A stretch of DNA of 64,000 nt from Eutreptiella sp. 'Long Island Sound 2002' (GCA_964036045.1 OZ038382.1:111064578-111128577); one strand, 5' to 3'; counted from the first letter of the stretch, positions 18,972 to 28,228 are shown. The notes: generated by a model from the letters alone, not told the origin. Made by a program: numbers and translations.

Positions 18972-19055
18972 CCCATGAGGGGGGTCGGGAAGGGGTTCGG
19001 TGCGGAGGGGGGGTTCACTCGAAATGAAGGGGGGGGCGCATGAGGCACCACGGTA

Positions 19056-19658
19056 CTATTGCAAAGAAGTTGTGCTATAGAAGGTGGGGTGGGTGACGTC
19101 GAGGACGTGCACCTGGGGGGGGATGGTGGGATGGAAAGGGGGTTGGCAAGATGCCAAGAAAAGGGGAAAAAAGAGTGGTCTGCTGGTGCACCTGCAGCAA
19201 GATCCTGCAGGCACACCATATCGCAGTGGGGGGGGGGTGTGGACGAGGTTAGTGGTGGGGTACACCTGGACGTGGGCGTCCTCAGGCTTCCCCACAGGGT
19301 TATTCCTTATCGAGTTGAGGAGCTGGTCAACACTGGAGGGGAGAGGGGTTAGATGGAGAAATTTGAGGGTGGGGAGTTAGCGGCGCAGTTCCCTCCACAG
19401 GGTTGTGGCCCATCCCCTCCCCCCGAGGTAGCTGTTGCGGGTGGGGCTGCGCATGTCGATGTGGATGACATCGGGGGAGGGGTTGAGGGAGGCTGCCCAG
19501 CCCACGATGTCATCCAGCCCCAGTGCCTCCGACTCGTACGTTGCCTCCTCCAATTGATGGTGGGCAACGGGGAGGGCTTGGTAGTGGGCGAGGGTGTCGG
19601 CTGCGGGGTCGGGGCGCGAGGTTAGGCTTGCGAGTTGAGACATGGTCTGCTGGGACAT
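19056..19658 (-). pseudogene. Family A ORF1 N-terminus, right copy
   Basis: Starts at the ATG 19658 (MSQQTMSQLASLTSR) and matches the inverted A-left copy. A TAA at 19377-19379 replaces a Gln codon (LRRQLPTL in A-left). The frame then continues through KFLHLTPLPSSVDQ and VQVYPTTNLVHTPP, and meets the Pro-rich lead-in of the oxygenase region. No domain recognised. Confidence 0.5.
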
Positions 19659-19681
19659 TGTTAAAAGAGAAGAACGCGAGG

Positions 19682-19766
19682 GCTTTGAGAGCTGTAACAA
19701 AGCGAAAGAGTGGAAAGGAGGGTAAATTCGTACGAAATTCGTACGAAATTCGTGCGAATTTCACAT
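19682..19766 (-). promoter_or_regulatory. A-right leader motif and 5' array
   Basis: The CTTTCGCTTTGTTACAG/CTCTCAAAGCC motif (19682-19710) is followed outward by the CGTACG array (19725-19766) and then the 5' terminal DNA up to 20029. Identical order to A-left. Confidence 0.6.
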
Positions 19767-20033
19767 TCTCCCGAATCTGTGAATCTGGCGTGAATTTGTG
19801 CGTGAATTTAGGTGCGTGAATTTCACATTCACGCGAATCTCACCAAATGTGTTAAACCATGCGGGGACTTTAAACCTCTAAATTGCACCTATTTGTTGCA
19901 TCTTACTTTGGGCGAAGGTGGCACGACAAAAGCACGCGATAGCACCAAGTTACGAGCAAAACACAGCAAAATTGGGTGAAATTCACGGTACCGTGAATCT
20001 CGGATTCGAACGGCCGGTTCACGAAGGGTACAA

Positions 20034-20977
20034 ATTTTTGTGCGGGATGGGGGTGATTGTCGAGGAGTGGCTGTGGGCGGGAATGTTTTGCCCGATTGTG
20101 CGCCCCCCCCAGCGGCCCCCCGATTATGGGCTGCATGGCGTGCACCGGCAAGTCCACAATGGGCTTTCAGCCTGTGGGAACAGCCTCCACACGGTGCATC
20201 GGTGGAAGAGGGGAAAGGCCGTGAGGTGGATGCAATGGTTCCTGGATACCATTCGGATCCAGGCACGGACCGCCACCGGTGTGGCGTCGGAAGAGGAGAG
20301 GAAGGATAAGAAGAAGGTGCCCCTGAAAATCGAGCAGACGGCGGCTGCCGAGTGGGTGAAGAGTGATGGATGGGACACCACGTGTGACCATCTGGAGGGG
20401 GAGGGCCTCCTGCAGCATGTCGTTGACATGGGGGGGGGTCCACGTGTCCTGGACGGACACCTTCCGGCAATGGGGAAAATCCCTGTTGGCAACAAGCGAT
20501 GTCGTCTGGAAATCCGGACCGTTGCAGTTGCCCGACATGAAAATTCTGCGAACAGAATTGAAAAAAATGGGGGAGGCCCATAAGGCCTGTGAAATGAACG
20601 TCACCCTGTGGGCCCATCTGTGGATTGACCACGTGTTGGGATGGGCCCGCAGGTGGGGGCACATTGCCATTTTTGCCGCCTTCAAAGGAGAGGGGCGGCA
20701 CAAAGCCCTGAAATGTGAAATCTCAAAGCGCAGCTTTCGAGGTGGAAGTAAAGGCGGCCGGGTGTCCAGACTGCGGGGGGCCAGAGTGCGGGTGAAGGGG
20801 GGCAAGGGGGATCGCACGTGGAAGGGGTGGGGGGAAGTGATCCGCTCAGATAATCTGGACTGGGGGTTGTATGATAAAAAATTTTCGGTTTGGGAGTCGT
20901 CGTGGACGAAGCAAAGGGGGTACATAGAGAATAAGGGGGTCTTCGTCCAGGCTGAACAGGGGTCCCAAGGCATGTGA
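20034..20977 (+). pseudogene. Family C transposase, 3' half
   Basis: Resumes after A-right with FLCGMGVIVEEW and the block DYGLHGVHRQVHNGL, aligning with DYVLHGVLRVLLCAV of A. A frameshift at a G8 run near 20436 switches to VSWTDTFRQWGKSL. Then come H-x4-H in HLWIDH (20615-20632) and E in KGEGRHKALK (20690-20692), again 20 residues after the second His. The C-terminus is basic and Trp-rich, ending in TGA at 20975-20977. Together with 14470-15366 it gives the complete D-D-E set, separated by the A-right insertion. Confidence 0.65.
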
Positions 20978-21260
20978 CCTCTATATATGATTGATATGCC
21001 TCCATGGCCCCCAGTTTTGAGCTACGGCTCCACAGTGTACACTACATCGGGAAGCACAGCTTCTTGCACATTCACAGTCTTTTGCACATTCATCAAAAAA
21101 AGATGGAACAATGCTTTCTTCGTGCCAAGTGTGCAAGGGCAGGTGAGGGACGGAATTTCCAGTGACAACAATAGTATGCAAGTCGATGGTTTGATCGGTG
21201 GGGGGACATTTGGCGCGCGCCAAGTCCGGACTTGGCGCGCGCCAAGTCCGGACTTGGCGC
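20978..21260 (+). repeat. Family C 3' region with array
   Basis: About 230 bp of non-coding 3' flank follows the transposase. Two and a half TTGGCGCGCGCCAA palindromes linked by AGTCCGGAC (21209-21260) come next. The array is broken by element B at 21262 and continues at 28415-28441. Confidence 0.65.
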
Positions 21261-21261
21261 A

Positions 21262-21297
21262 TGGGATGCAGCGTTCTAGGGCGTGGTGCGGAACCCC
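21262..21297 (+). repeat. Family B terminal inverted repeat, 3' end of element
   Basis: Matches the inverse of 28376-28411 over 36 bases. Confidence 0.8.
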
Positions 21298-21449
21298 TAG
21301 TTAGAACGCAATTTCTGGAACACCCACCTACCCTCAATTTTGGGGCAAACCACCTAAAAAAATGGATTCAGCACCCTCAAAAACCCCCCATCCCCTTTCT
21401 TTCCCCACATAACCCTCATCGTAGGGGTGGTTTTTGGGGGGGGGGTCAA

Positions 21450-21578
21450 ACAGTTAGAGCACAGTTAGAACAGAGTTAGAACGCAGTTAGAGCACCTTGC
21501 TCTAACTAGTTATCGCGCTAGTTATCGCGCGATAACTCAGTTATCGCGCAGTTATCGCGGGTAGTTATCGCGCACCCC
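21450..21578. repeat. Family B array, 3' subterminal copy
   Basis: GTTAGAGC/GTTAGAAC repeats followed by five or six TTATCGCG units, some paired as TTATCGCGCGATAA. Lies 65 bp beyond the transposase stop. Confidence 0.8.
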
Positions 21579-21642
21579 TCCTCCCTCCCTCCCTAGGACA
21601 AACAACACAAAACACTTGGCACAAAGCATGTGTGGTCGTTTT

Positions 21643-23385
21643 TCATACAAAGTCATCAATGTCTGAGGCCTTGGCTGCCTCCAGTCCCAAAAGCCCTTGC
21701 TCCAGGGCGTTCATGGACATGCAATGGTGCATGTGGCGGAGGGACATACTTGGCCTCACCAAGGACCAACCCTTAAAACAATTTTTGAGCCTCCTCTTGT
21801 AAGGCCCATGCCGATACTCCGTTGGGATGGAGAAAAACTGAAAAATGTTCCTCCATTTCTCGGCAAAAAAGGTGGAATGTGCCAAGCACCAATGGATCCA
21901 CCTGGTGGGGGACCAACCTGAGTCTCCCCACGCTTTTGAAAATTTTGTGGTCAACGCACGGTGGCGTTCCACTTGGGTTAGAGTGTACAACTCCCTCACC
22001 CTCCAAAGCTCATACAAACCCTCAATGCATTTCACCATGACATGCACAACAACCCATAACATAGGTCCCCCGGGGGTCCTCACTGCGGGGACATGCTCTT
22101 TGAGGCAATCCACAAATTGCCTTTGGAAGGGGGGGGAGGTTAGGAAAACTTTGGTGCTGGTTAGATCGAAATCTTTTTCTGTGGCCCTCGAGGCCGAAGG
22201 GAGGCGTTCCCTCAGAGGGATGCCTGAGGTCTCATCCTTGAGGGCTTGCTTGAAGGCCTGCAAAGCTGCAAGAGCTTGGGCCTTACCAGGGGTACCAGGG
22301 GGGAGGGCCTGAAGGGTGGTCTCAATGCGCTTTGCAATGCCGTTTAGGATGCGGCATGCTGCATGTTGGTAGTCCCCCGGCCGCCTATCAGGGGTCACAC
22401 TTCTCAAGAATGCCCCCCATCTTGAGGTGGACTCCACCCCCATTTGCTCAACAATCCCATTGGGGTCTTTGCACAACCAACACTTAGACCCAGCCCCCCC
22501 CATTGCTTGCATCCCCTTCCCATCCCCTGTCAAAATGACAGTGCAAGTCAAAAATTGGTTTTGAAAGAGGACAACGTCCTCTTCCACATCCCTCACCTCT
22601 TGGTTGAGGTTGGCGGAGATGTCCAGGCTTCTCAAAAAAGCCTGTTCATCCCCGCCATCCATGCAAAACCATGAGGCCCATAGCTTCACCTTCGAAGCAT
22701 ATTTTGCCCCCCCCCCCCATACATTAACCCATACATCCGCACGGGTAGAGGATGCCTTCCACAAGGAAGTCGCATCAACTGAAATAACAATGATGGCAAC
22801 GCCACTAGGGGGGGGTTTCCCAATAACTCGGGCCATAGATATTGCATTTTGCACAATTGATTGCAAAGGCACATGGGCAGCTGCCCTATTGCGGCCTGTG
22901 GTAGACTTTACAATGGTGGTTTGGGGAAAGTAGGGCATGATCCGTTGCCGAACGGTCCTTAGGTCCCGTTGTGTGCAACGGCGGGGCATTCGCAAAAGGG
23001 CCCGTTGGGAGAGATGCATGCTGCATGCCATGCGTAGCATGCTCAGGGCCTCATGCTCCTGAGCTGTTAATGCAAGATGGCCGCCAAGTGGGCCAGACAG
23101 GGCAGCGCACGCCCCACCACTTAAACAAACTTCGCCTTTGGTGTTGGTGCCACACACGACGTCTGGGTCACCCAATAGAACTCGCACCAGCCGCTGAACC
23201 GCCTTCAAACGCTGCCGCCGGGCCTTGGGGCACTGCAGATCGGTGTACCGCCGGAGGTTATATAGCTGTGTTGAGAGCCCGCAGGGCCTCATTGACAGCA
23301 CTGTCCATGAAGAATAAGAGGACCTGGACACGAAATGAGGGAGGGTTTTGAAGCAAGGGCCCAAAAAACACACGCGATAACCCAC
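21643..23385 (-). CDS. Family B transposase (RAG1/Transib-like), intact core
   Basis: An uninterrupted 580-codon frame. Motifs counted from its first codon: D1 at 204 (VISVDATSLWK), D2 at 288 (LTGDGKGMQAM), C302xxC305 (KCWLCKD), DRRPGDYQHAACRIL, H498-x4-H503 (WIHWCLAHS) and E523 (IPTEYRHGPYKRR). RAG1, from established structures, uses D600, D708, C727/C730, H937/H942 and E962: the same order, with an identical His-to-Glu spacing of 20. The first ~30 codons fall in array/intron-like DNA. A CAG/GTCC acceptor-like site (~23339) and nearby ATGs suggest the real start is at ~23322 or 23292. Ends in TGA. Nuclear DNA cutting and joining of element ends is inferred. Confidence 0.75.
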   Translation of the reverse strand: MGYRVCFLGPCFKTLPHFVSRSSYSSWTVLSMRPCGLSTQLYNLRRYTDLQCPKARRQRLKAVQRLVRVLLGDPDVVCGTNTKGEVCLSGGACAALSGPLGGHLALTAQEHEALSMLRMACSMHLSQRALLRMPRRCTQRDLRTVRQRIMPYFPQTTIVKSTTGRNRAAAHVPLQSIVQNAISMARVIGKPPPSGVAIIVISVDATSLWKASSTRADVWVNVWGGGAKYASKVKLWASWFCMDGGDEQAFLRSLDISANLNQEVRDVEEDVVLFQNQFLTCTVILTGDGKGMQAMGGAGSKCWLCKDPNGIVEQMGVESTSRWGAFLRSVTPDRRPGDYQHAACRILNGIAKRIETTLQALPPGTPGKAQALAALQAFKQALKDETSGIPLRERLPSASRATEKDFDLTSTKVFLTSPPFQRQFVDCLKEHVPAVRTPGGPMLWVVVHVMVKCIEGLYELWRVRELYTLTQVERHRALTTKFSKAWGDSGWSPTRWIHWCLAHSTFFAEKWRNIFQFFSIPTEYRHGPYKRRLKNCFKGWSLVRPSMSLRHMHHCMSMNALEQGLLGLEAAKASDIDDFV

Positions 23386-23545
23386 GCGATAACCCCCGCG
23401 ATAACTAGGTTATCGCGCGATAACCCCCGCGATAACCCCCCGCGATAACTAGTTAGAGCGCGATAACCCCCCGCGATAACTAGTTAGAGCACCTAGTTAG
23501 AGCGCGATAACCCCCGCGATAACTAGTTAGAGCAGGGGTTAGTGC
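23372..23545. repeat. Family B array before the transposase
   Basis: About 12 GCGATAAC units, several as GTTATCGCGCGATAAC, with GTTAGAGC units interspersed. Position matches the pre-transposase arrays of A and C. Confidence 0.8.
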
Positions 23546-23565
23546 GCACTAAGTGGTGGTGTTAG

Positions 23566-23818
23566 AGCAAGCGTTGGGCACCCTAAAACCTTCACAAACG
23601 TTGATTTTGCACCCAGGAAACCTTGGAGATGTCAACAATGTGCAGGCACGGGGTACATGGCGCCACAATCACAAATTCAAATCAGTCAAATGGACATGTT
23701 CCGGGCTAGTTGCCCCTCCTCAGAGTCCACAGAGTACAGTAATAGAAATAGTGAACAATAATCGAATAACAAATAACACTAGCTGGAGGGGTTAGAGGAA
23801 GCATTGGGCACCCTAAAA
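23566..23818. repeat. ~25-bp direct repeats flanking ~200 bp
   Basis: AGCAAGCGTTGGGCACCCT-type sequence at 23566-23590 recurs with few changes at 23794-23818. The intervening 200 bp is AT-richer and non-coding. This could be an insertion with duplicated ends or a local duplication. Confidence 0.45.
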
Positions 23819-24412
23819 CCCATGGACAGCAGCTGCTGCCGCCACACAGGCGTGCAGTGCAGAACCCCCCCCCGCACTATAAAAAATCACGCTCCATCGC
23901 TCGCCCTCCCATGGCAATGGAGCGTGTAGTGCCCTGGTGTTGAACAACACCGGGGCTTGAGGGGTGGCGGTGCATGCCCAACCCTCCACCGCCCTACCCT
24001 TGCACACACGGGTGTGCCGCTTTTTTTCCCTCAAGGAGGGATTCAGCAGGCCACCACTCTCCACCCAAAACTCACCCCCCGTGAAAGACCCCACACACAC
24101 AATAAGCGCCATGGGCGCCCCATCCCGCAAATGGGAGTGGAGGCCCATGGTGTCCGTCCCTTGGGGGCGAACAATTTGGATGCTACACCATGTGAACCAT
24201 GGTGGAGCATTGGAGGTGCAATACCCATTGAGGTCTGCAACCAAGGGGGTGAGGGCAGGCCTGACGGTAGCAGCGGCCATGTGGGTCGCCCTAAAATTAG
24301 AGGGGTTGGGGTTTCCACTTCCCACAAGGCCAAAGTGGCACATGTCCACTTGGGCCCCATATCGCTCCTCCCCACGAAAAATGCCCTTGGGCAACCCCTT
24401 GAGCAAATCCAC
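23813..24412 (-). CDS. Family B second oxygenase-like ORF (Fe(II)/2OG-type, atypical)
   Basis: 199 codons. The segment MGLHSHLRDGAPMALIVCVG, then GSFTGGEFWVESGG and FNTRALHAPLPWEGERWSV, has the H...G-G-E-W...H-(x10)-R layout of a compact 2-oxoglutarate oxygenase of the kind found in mobile-element proteins. The expected first HxD reads HSH with Asp three residues later, so iron binding is uncertain. No ATG fits the start; it begins at GTG after a CTAG, so it may be a spliced exon. It lies between the coiled-coil ORF (same strand) and the pre-transposase array. Ends in TAG. Confidence 0.5.
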   Translation of the reverse strand: MDLLKGLPKGIFRGEERYGAQVDMCHFGLVGSGNPNPSNFRATHMAAATVRPALTPLVADLNGYCTSNAPPWFTWCSIQIVRPQGTDTMGLHSHLRDGAPMALIVCVGSFTGGEFWVESGGLLNPSLREKKRHTRVCKGRAVEGWACTATPQAPVLFNTRALHAPLPWEGERWSVIFYSAGGGSALHACVAAAAAVHGF

Positions 24413-24415
24413 TAG

Positions 24416-25623
24416 TCATTGGCTCCCACTCCTACTCCCGCTACCCTGACTCTGCAACCCTTGCGGCGCCAGCCCCTGCTGGGCCTGCTACGCCCCGAAG
24501 GAGGCACAGAGGGTGGAGGTGAGGCTGCGCACCTGCGCCTCAGCCACCCCCAAGCGCTGCCCAAGGTCATCCCCCCTCCTCCGCTGCCCCTCCACCTCCA
24601 CCCTAAGCCGGGCCGCCTCCACCTCCGCCTTCCGCCTCCCCTCCTGGGCCTCCCTCAGGGCCTCCCTCATCGCCTCCACCTCCTCCCCCCTCTTGGCGGC
24701 CAGGTTGAGCGCCTGGTCCAGGGCACGCTGGGTGTTGCCCTGGGCCTTTTCGGCCTTCGCCAAGGCCGACTTGTGGTCGGCCGACCGACCCTTGGCCAGT
24801 GCGGCCTCGACCCCTGTGGCGGCCGCCTGCTCCACCAAAACCTGGCAAGCGTTCGTCACGTGGGTGGCCACACTGGCCCCCAAGGCCTCCACGTCCAGGG
24901 CCTCATGGGGGGGCTGGGCTGCCGCCACCTTTGCCACCTTCGATGGCTTGGGGGAGGGCTTGGGGGCGGGGGTTTGGCCCTTACCCCTAAGGGGGGGGGG
25001 GGCATCCGGCTCAACCACCACCACGTCTGGTCCCCGCTTCGTCTGGCCTTTTCCCGGCCTTCCCCCCTTGGGTGCATACTGCCGAACCCAGTCGGCAGTG
25101 GCGTCCACCACAGAAGGGGGGGGGTCATACCCACCAACCTGGTGGATGTCCCCCCCCCTGTGCAGCTTCTGCCACACTTCCCTCCCCGTATACTCCCCCT
25201 CCCACAAAAAACACACCCTCAAAAGGAAATAAGATTTCCTTTGGGGGGGGTCGCTCATCCCAAACAAACACAAAAAAGCCGCAACCGTTTCCCCCTCTGC
25301 GGCTTGCGGCCACTTGGCCGTTTCCCCCCCAACCCACACATAGGAGGGGAGGGTGAGGTTGGTCTTCCTCTCCACCCCCCCCCTCCTTCTCTGTGATGGT
25401 GACCTGCCGGTACCATCCCGTTCCCCCCATCCTGCAGGCCTCATCCCTAGGCTCCCCAAACCGCCACGACGCCCCCTCCGGCAGCCTCTTCTCCCTCCAG
25501 CTCCAACCGGGCCGCCACCGGCTTGGCGGGCCGTGCCCCTGCTGCTTCTGCAGCTCCGCCTGCTGCCTCGGCTGCCTGGGCGTCGTCCTTGACGAAGATG
25601 CGGGGCAGCTGCAAGATGGTAGC
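24416..25623 (-). pseudogene. Family B coiled-coil protein
   Basis: Exon 2 after the intron begins ATILQLPRIFVKDDAQAAEA. A frame change near 25500 leads to WRFGEPRDEA...GWYRQVTI, and another near 25400 leads to NLTLPSYVWVGGE...FLCLFG and YFLLRVCFLWEGEYTG, matching the family A protein domain by domain. Then VVVVEPDAPPP and a long Ala/Glu/Arg coiled coil (HKSALAKAEKAQGNTQR... GQRLGVAEAQVRSL). A TAG at 24488-24490 follows SFGA. The same frame then encodes a 23-residue Gln/Gly/Ser-rich tail (QAQQGLAPQGLQSQGSGS) before TGA at 24416. Role inferred as oligomerisation or DNA-end bridging, not shown. Confidence 0.5.
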
Positions 25624-25888
25624 CTGAAAAAAACAAAAGAAACAAAAAAAAACACGCGATAACCCGCGCGATAACCCGCGCGATAACCCGCGCGATAACC
25701 CCCGCGATAACTAGGTTATCGCGCGATAACCCCCGCGATAACCCCCCGCGATAACTCCGCGATAACTAGTTAGAACGCGATAACCTAGCGCGATAACTAG
25801 TTAGAGCACCTAGTTAGAACGCGATAACCTAGCGCGATAACTAGTTAGAGCAGGGGTTAGAGCAGGGTGTTGTGGGAAGTTTTCACAC
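25624..25888 (-). other. Intron in family B ORF1 carrying a GCGATAAC array
   Basis: Donor CAG/GTGTGA after CPCHQ; acceptor after a 25-base T-rich tract ending TTTTTTTCAG. Splicing is phase 0, as in family A where the donor follows CPCECK with GTGTGC. It contains ~14 GCGATAAC units (25650-25855). Same position, same phase, different array. Confidence 0.7.
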
Positions 25889-26657
25889 CTGGTGACATGG
25901 ACACATGCCTTGGCCCTCCTTCTTGGCGTCGTCCAGCACCAGGCCCACCCTCCGCAGCCACACGAAGTCCGTGACGGCCGCATACTCCCCCACCTGCCGC
26001 CACTCCACCACCTGGGCCACCCCCTCCACCTCAGGGGCCACCCTTGCCACTCCCCCATACAACCCCCTCTTCACCACCAAAATGGTGCCCGCCGGCACCT
26101 TCATCCCAACATGCCGGCCCTTGCAAGGTGGGCCAGGGCAGTGCCTCCCCATGGCACACCTTGGCCAAGGGGCACTGATCGGGGTGGCCTGCGACCGCCC
26201 CCGCCTCCTCATTAGTGAGGGGGGCAATCACCTCCCTCCCAATCCCCCACCCCGACAACAAAAAATGCCCTGTGGTTGTTCCCACCGGGAGCAAGCACTG
26301 AGTAGATTGCTCAATGCTGACCCCATTGGGGTCCACCACCACCACCTCCTCCTCCCCCCCCTCCACCCCCCCCCCCTCCTGGCATGGCACACAAAGGCCA
26401 TCTTTGTGGGCGGTGCACAAAATCAGCCGATTGCATCCGTAGCAATTGGCTACCACCTTCCCCCTACACCTAACCGCCCCATCACACTGGACTGTCCTGG
26501 CCACCCGGCCAGCAGGTGCCCCCAGCTGGGGCCTCTTAATGGACTGCGTCACGTGCAGGTTGGGGAATCGAAGATTCCCCCCCTGGGTAAGCTCAATGGC
26601 AAAAAATGCCATGAGGCGGGGGTCCCTTACCCCCATGGGGGAGGCCTTGGGAATCCC
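25889..26657 (-). pseudogene. Family B ORF1 Cys-rich region
   Basis: Continues in the frame of the oxygenase-like domain past a TAG (26658): GIPKASPMGVRDPRLMAFFA contains the Arg expected after the last His of 2OG enzymes. A Cys/His cluster follows (NCYGCNRLILCTAH, DGLCVPC), probably zinc-binding. A frame change near 26200 leads to MKVPAGTILVVKRGLYGGV, YAAVTDFVWLRRVGLVLDD and CPCHQ, ending at the intron donor. Confidence 0.5.
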
Positions 26658-28024
26658 CTACCCCCTGTGGACATCAAGGGCATTAAAAAAAAAGGCAGTG
26701 CCCCTCTTGAATGGCACAGCCCTCTCCACCCAAGGGTCAGGGAACCCCGAACTGCTGGAGGGCACAAAAAGAAAATGTGACCCATCCTCCTCCTCATGAT
26801 TATGGGTTAGCATAATAAGGCAATTGACAATCAATGTGCCTTCAGGAATGGTGTAGGGGGGGGCGTCGCGATGGAGGTGCTGGGGGGTGTGCACGGTGTG
26901 CATGGTCATAGCTCGAAATTTCGGCCATGTCAAGGATGGTGCAGCTCCATCCAACCCCCCCACCACAGTCTTCTTCGCCGTCTCAAGCACACGATCTGCC
27001 ACCCTTTTGAGGACTGGCAGATCATGGAGCTTGTGGGGGTTGTGCCTGTGGTGGTTGGCACCCCCATAGTTGCCATACAATGTACGGCGGGTCCCAGAAT
27101 CTTGGGGCCTGCCGACAATGGGGGGGTTCTCATTGAAAATGGGTGCCTTCTCTGAGAGAGGCACCCTATCCAAATCATCCAAAAGACTTTGCAGCTGCAC
27201 ATCACTCAAAAAATCGTGCTCCAGGAGGTGGTTGACCACCAGCTTTCCCCCCACCGTGAGCACAAGGTCATTGGGGTCCCTATTAAAGGCCCCCAAGGGC
27301 TCGGCGGCAACCACCTCCTCCGCCTCCCCAATAAGGGGGGGTGTTGCCCCAAATGGAAAAAGAATCACCCCCTGCCCCGAAACAATGTTGGGAGTGGTGA
27401 CCCCATACCACTCACGCTCCCACTCCCTTGTGGGGCAAAGGGAGTGCATGGGGAGCTTGTTTTCGGGGTCGTCAGTGCAGACCCGGTGGGTGTTGTGGGT
27501 GAGGGGTTGGGGGAACCAACCATCCGACTTCCCCTTCCCCTTGCCCGGTCGGATCCTTACCTTCTGGACACTCATCATGAGGGGGTTGTGGGGCTTCTCC
27601 TTCCTCCCCCCAGCCCCCACCCCCCCCGCATCCTCCTCCTCCTCCTCCACTTCCTCCTCCTCCTCCTCCTGACCCACATAGAGGGTCGTCTTCGTCCCCG
27701 CACCCTTCTCGGCATGGGCGGTGACGGACTCCACCACGGCGTCCACATCGTCCGGATGAAGCTGGATCAAAAATCCAGCAACCCCTGATTTACCTCTAGC
27801 AACTCGAAGATGTAGTTGCTGAGAACCAGGGGGTCTCGCTTGTCCGCCATGAAGGGGGACTTATGGACAAGGAGTCCAAAGTCCACACCATGTTCAAAGC
27901 GGGTCGCCACAGGGCGCCTCACATTGGCATCACCCATCGTAAACCCCTCAGGACCGCCAAGGCGACGGACCCCAAGGAGCTTTTGATGGTGCTCGCACCA
28001 AGCGTGGGCAGCAGCAAGGGCCAT
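26658..28024 (-). CDS. Family B ORF1: oxygenase-like protein (Fe(II)/2OG-type)
   Basis: ATG at 28024 opens an 85-codon frame (MALAAAHAWCEHH...) that shifts by one base at a T5 run near 27770 into the main 370-codon frame. After an acidic tract (poly-Glu) and a Lys-rich stretch comes LVVNHLLEHDFLSD, a start typical of 2OG oxygenases. Then GNYGGANHHRHNP, the iron pair HRD (26865-26873, in QHLHRDAPP), MLTHNHEEEDGSHFLFVP, and the distal His in FNALDVHRG (26667-26669). An in-frame TAG (26658-26660) falls directly after this His, before the expected Arg. It therefore needs readthrough for a complete domain, or the copy is dead. Confidence 0.55.
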
Positions 28025-28038
28025 TATCAAAGAATATG

Positions 28039-28228
28039 AAAGCTTTGAGAGCTAAAGCGAAAAGGGGAAACATAAAATGAAGCGCGATAACCCACGCGAT
28101 AACCCACGCGATAACTAGGTTATCGCGCGATAACCCCCGCGATAACCCCCGCGATAACTAGGTTATCGCGCGATAACCCACGCGATAACTAGTGCTCTAA
28201 CCCCGTTCTAACCCCGCGATAACTAGTT
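28039..28228 (-). promoter_or_regulatory. Family B leader motif and 5' array
   Basis: TTTCGCTTTAG/CTCTCAAAGC (28039-28065) lies ~20 bases before the ATG and resembles the family A leader. About 11 GCGATAAC units follow at 28081-28228. DNA from 28229 to 28375 is unassigned subterminal sequence. Confidence 0.6.

Larger units (their letters stand above)
15367..20033 (-). mobile_element. Family A transposon, right copy (A-right), internally deleted
   Basis: Termini are inverted: CCTTCGTGAAC-GGCCG at 15371 and its inverse CGGCCGGTTCACGAAGG ending at 20029. GTAC stands on each outer side (15367-15370, 20030-20033) and may be a 4-bp target duplication. Genes run on the minus strand: ORF1 N-part, oxygenase part, array intron, exon 2, transposase. 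About 2.2 kb present in A-left (~10405-12604: coiled coil, pre-transposase array, transposase start) is missing at ~17207-17225. It sits inside the family C transposase gene, splitting CWLC from the DYGLHGV block. Confidence 0.8.

Noticed and set aside
24488-25232. Plus-strand Leu/Pro-rich ORFs across the B coiled-coil gene
   Set aside because: Shadow frames of the minus-strand coiled coil; no conserved counterpart in family A.
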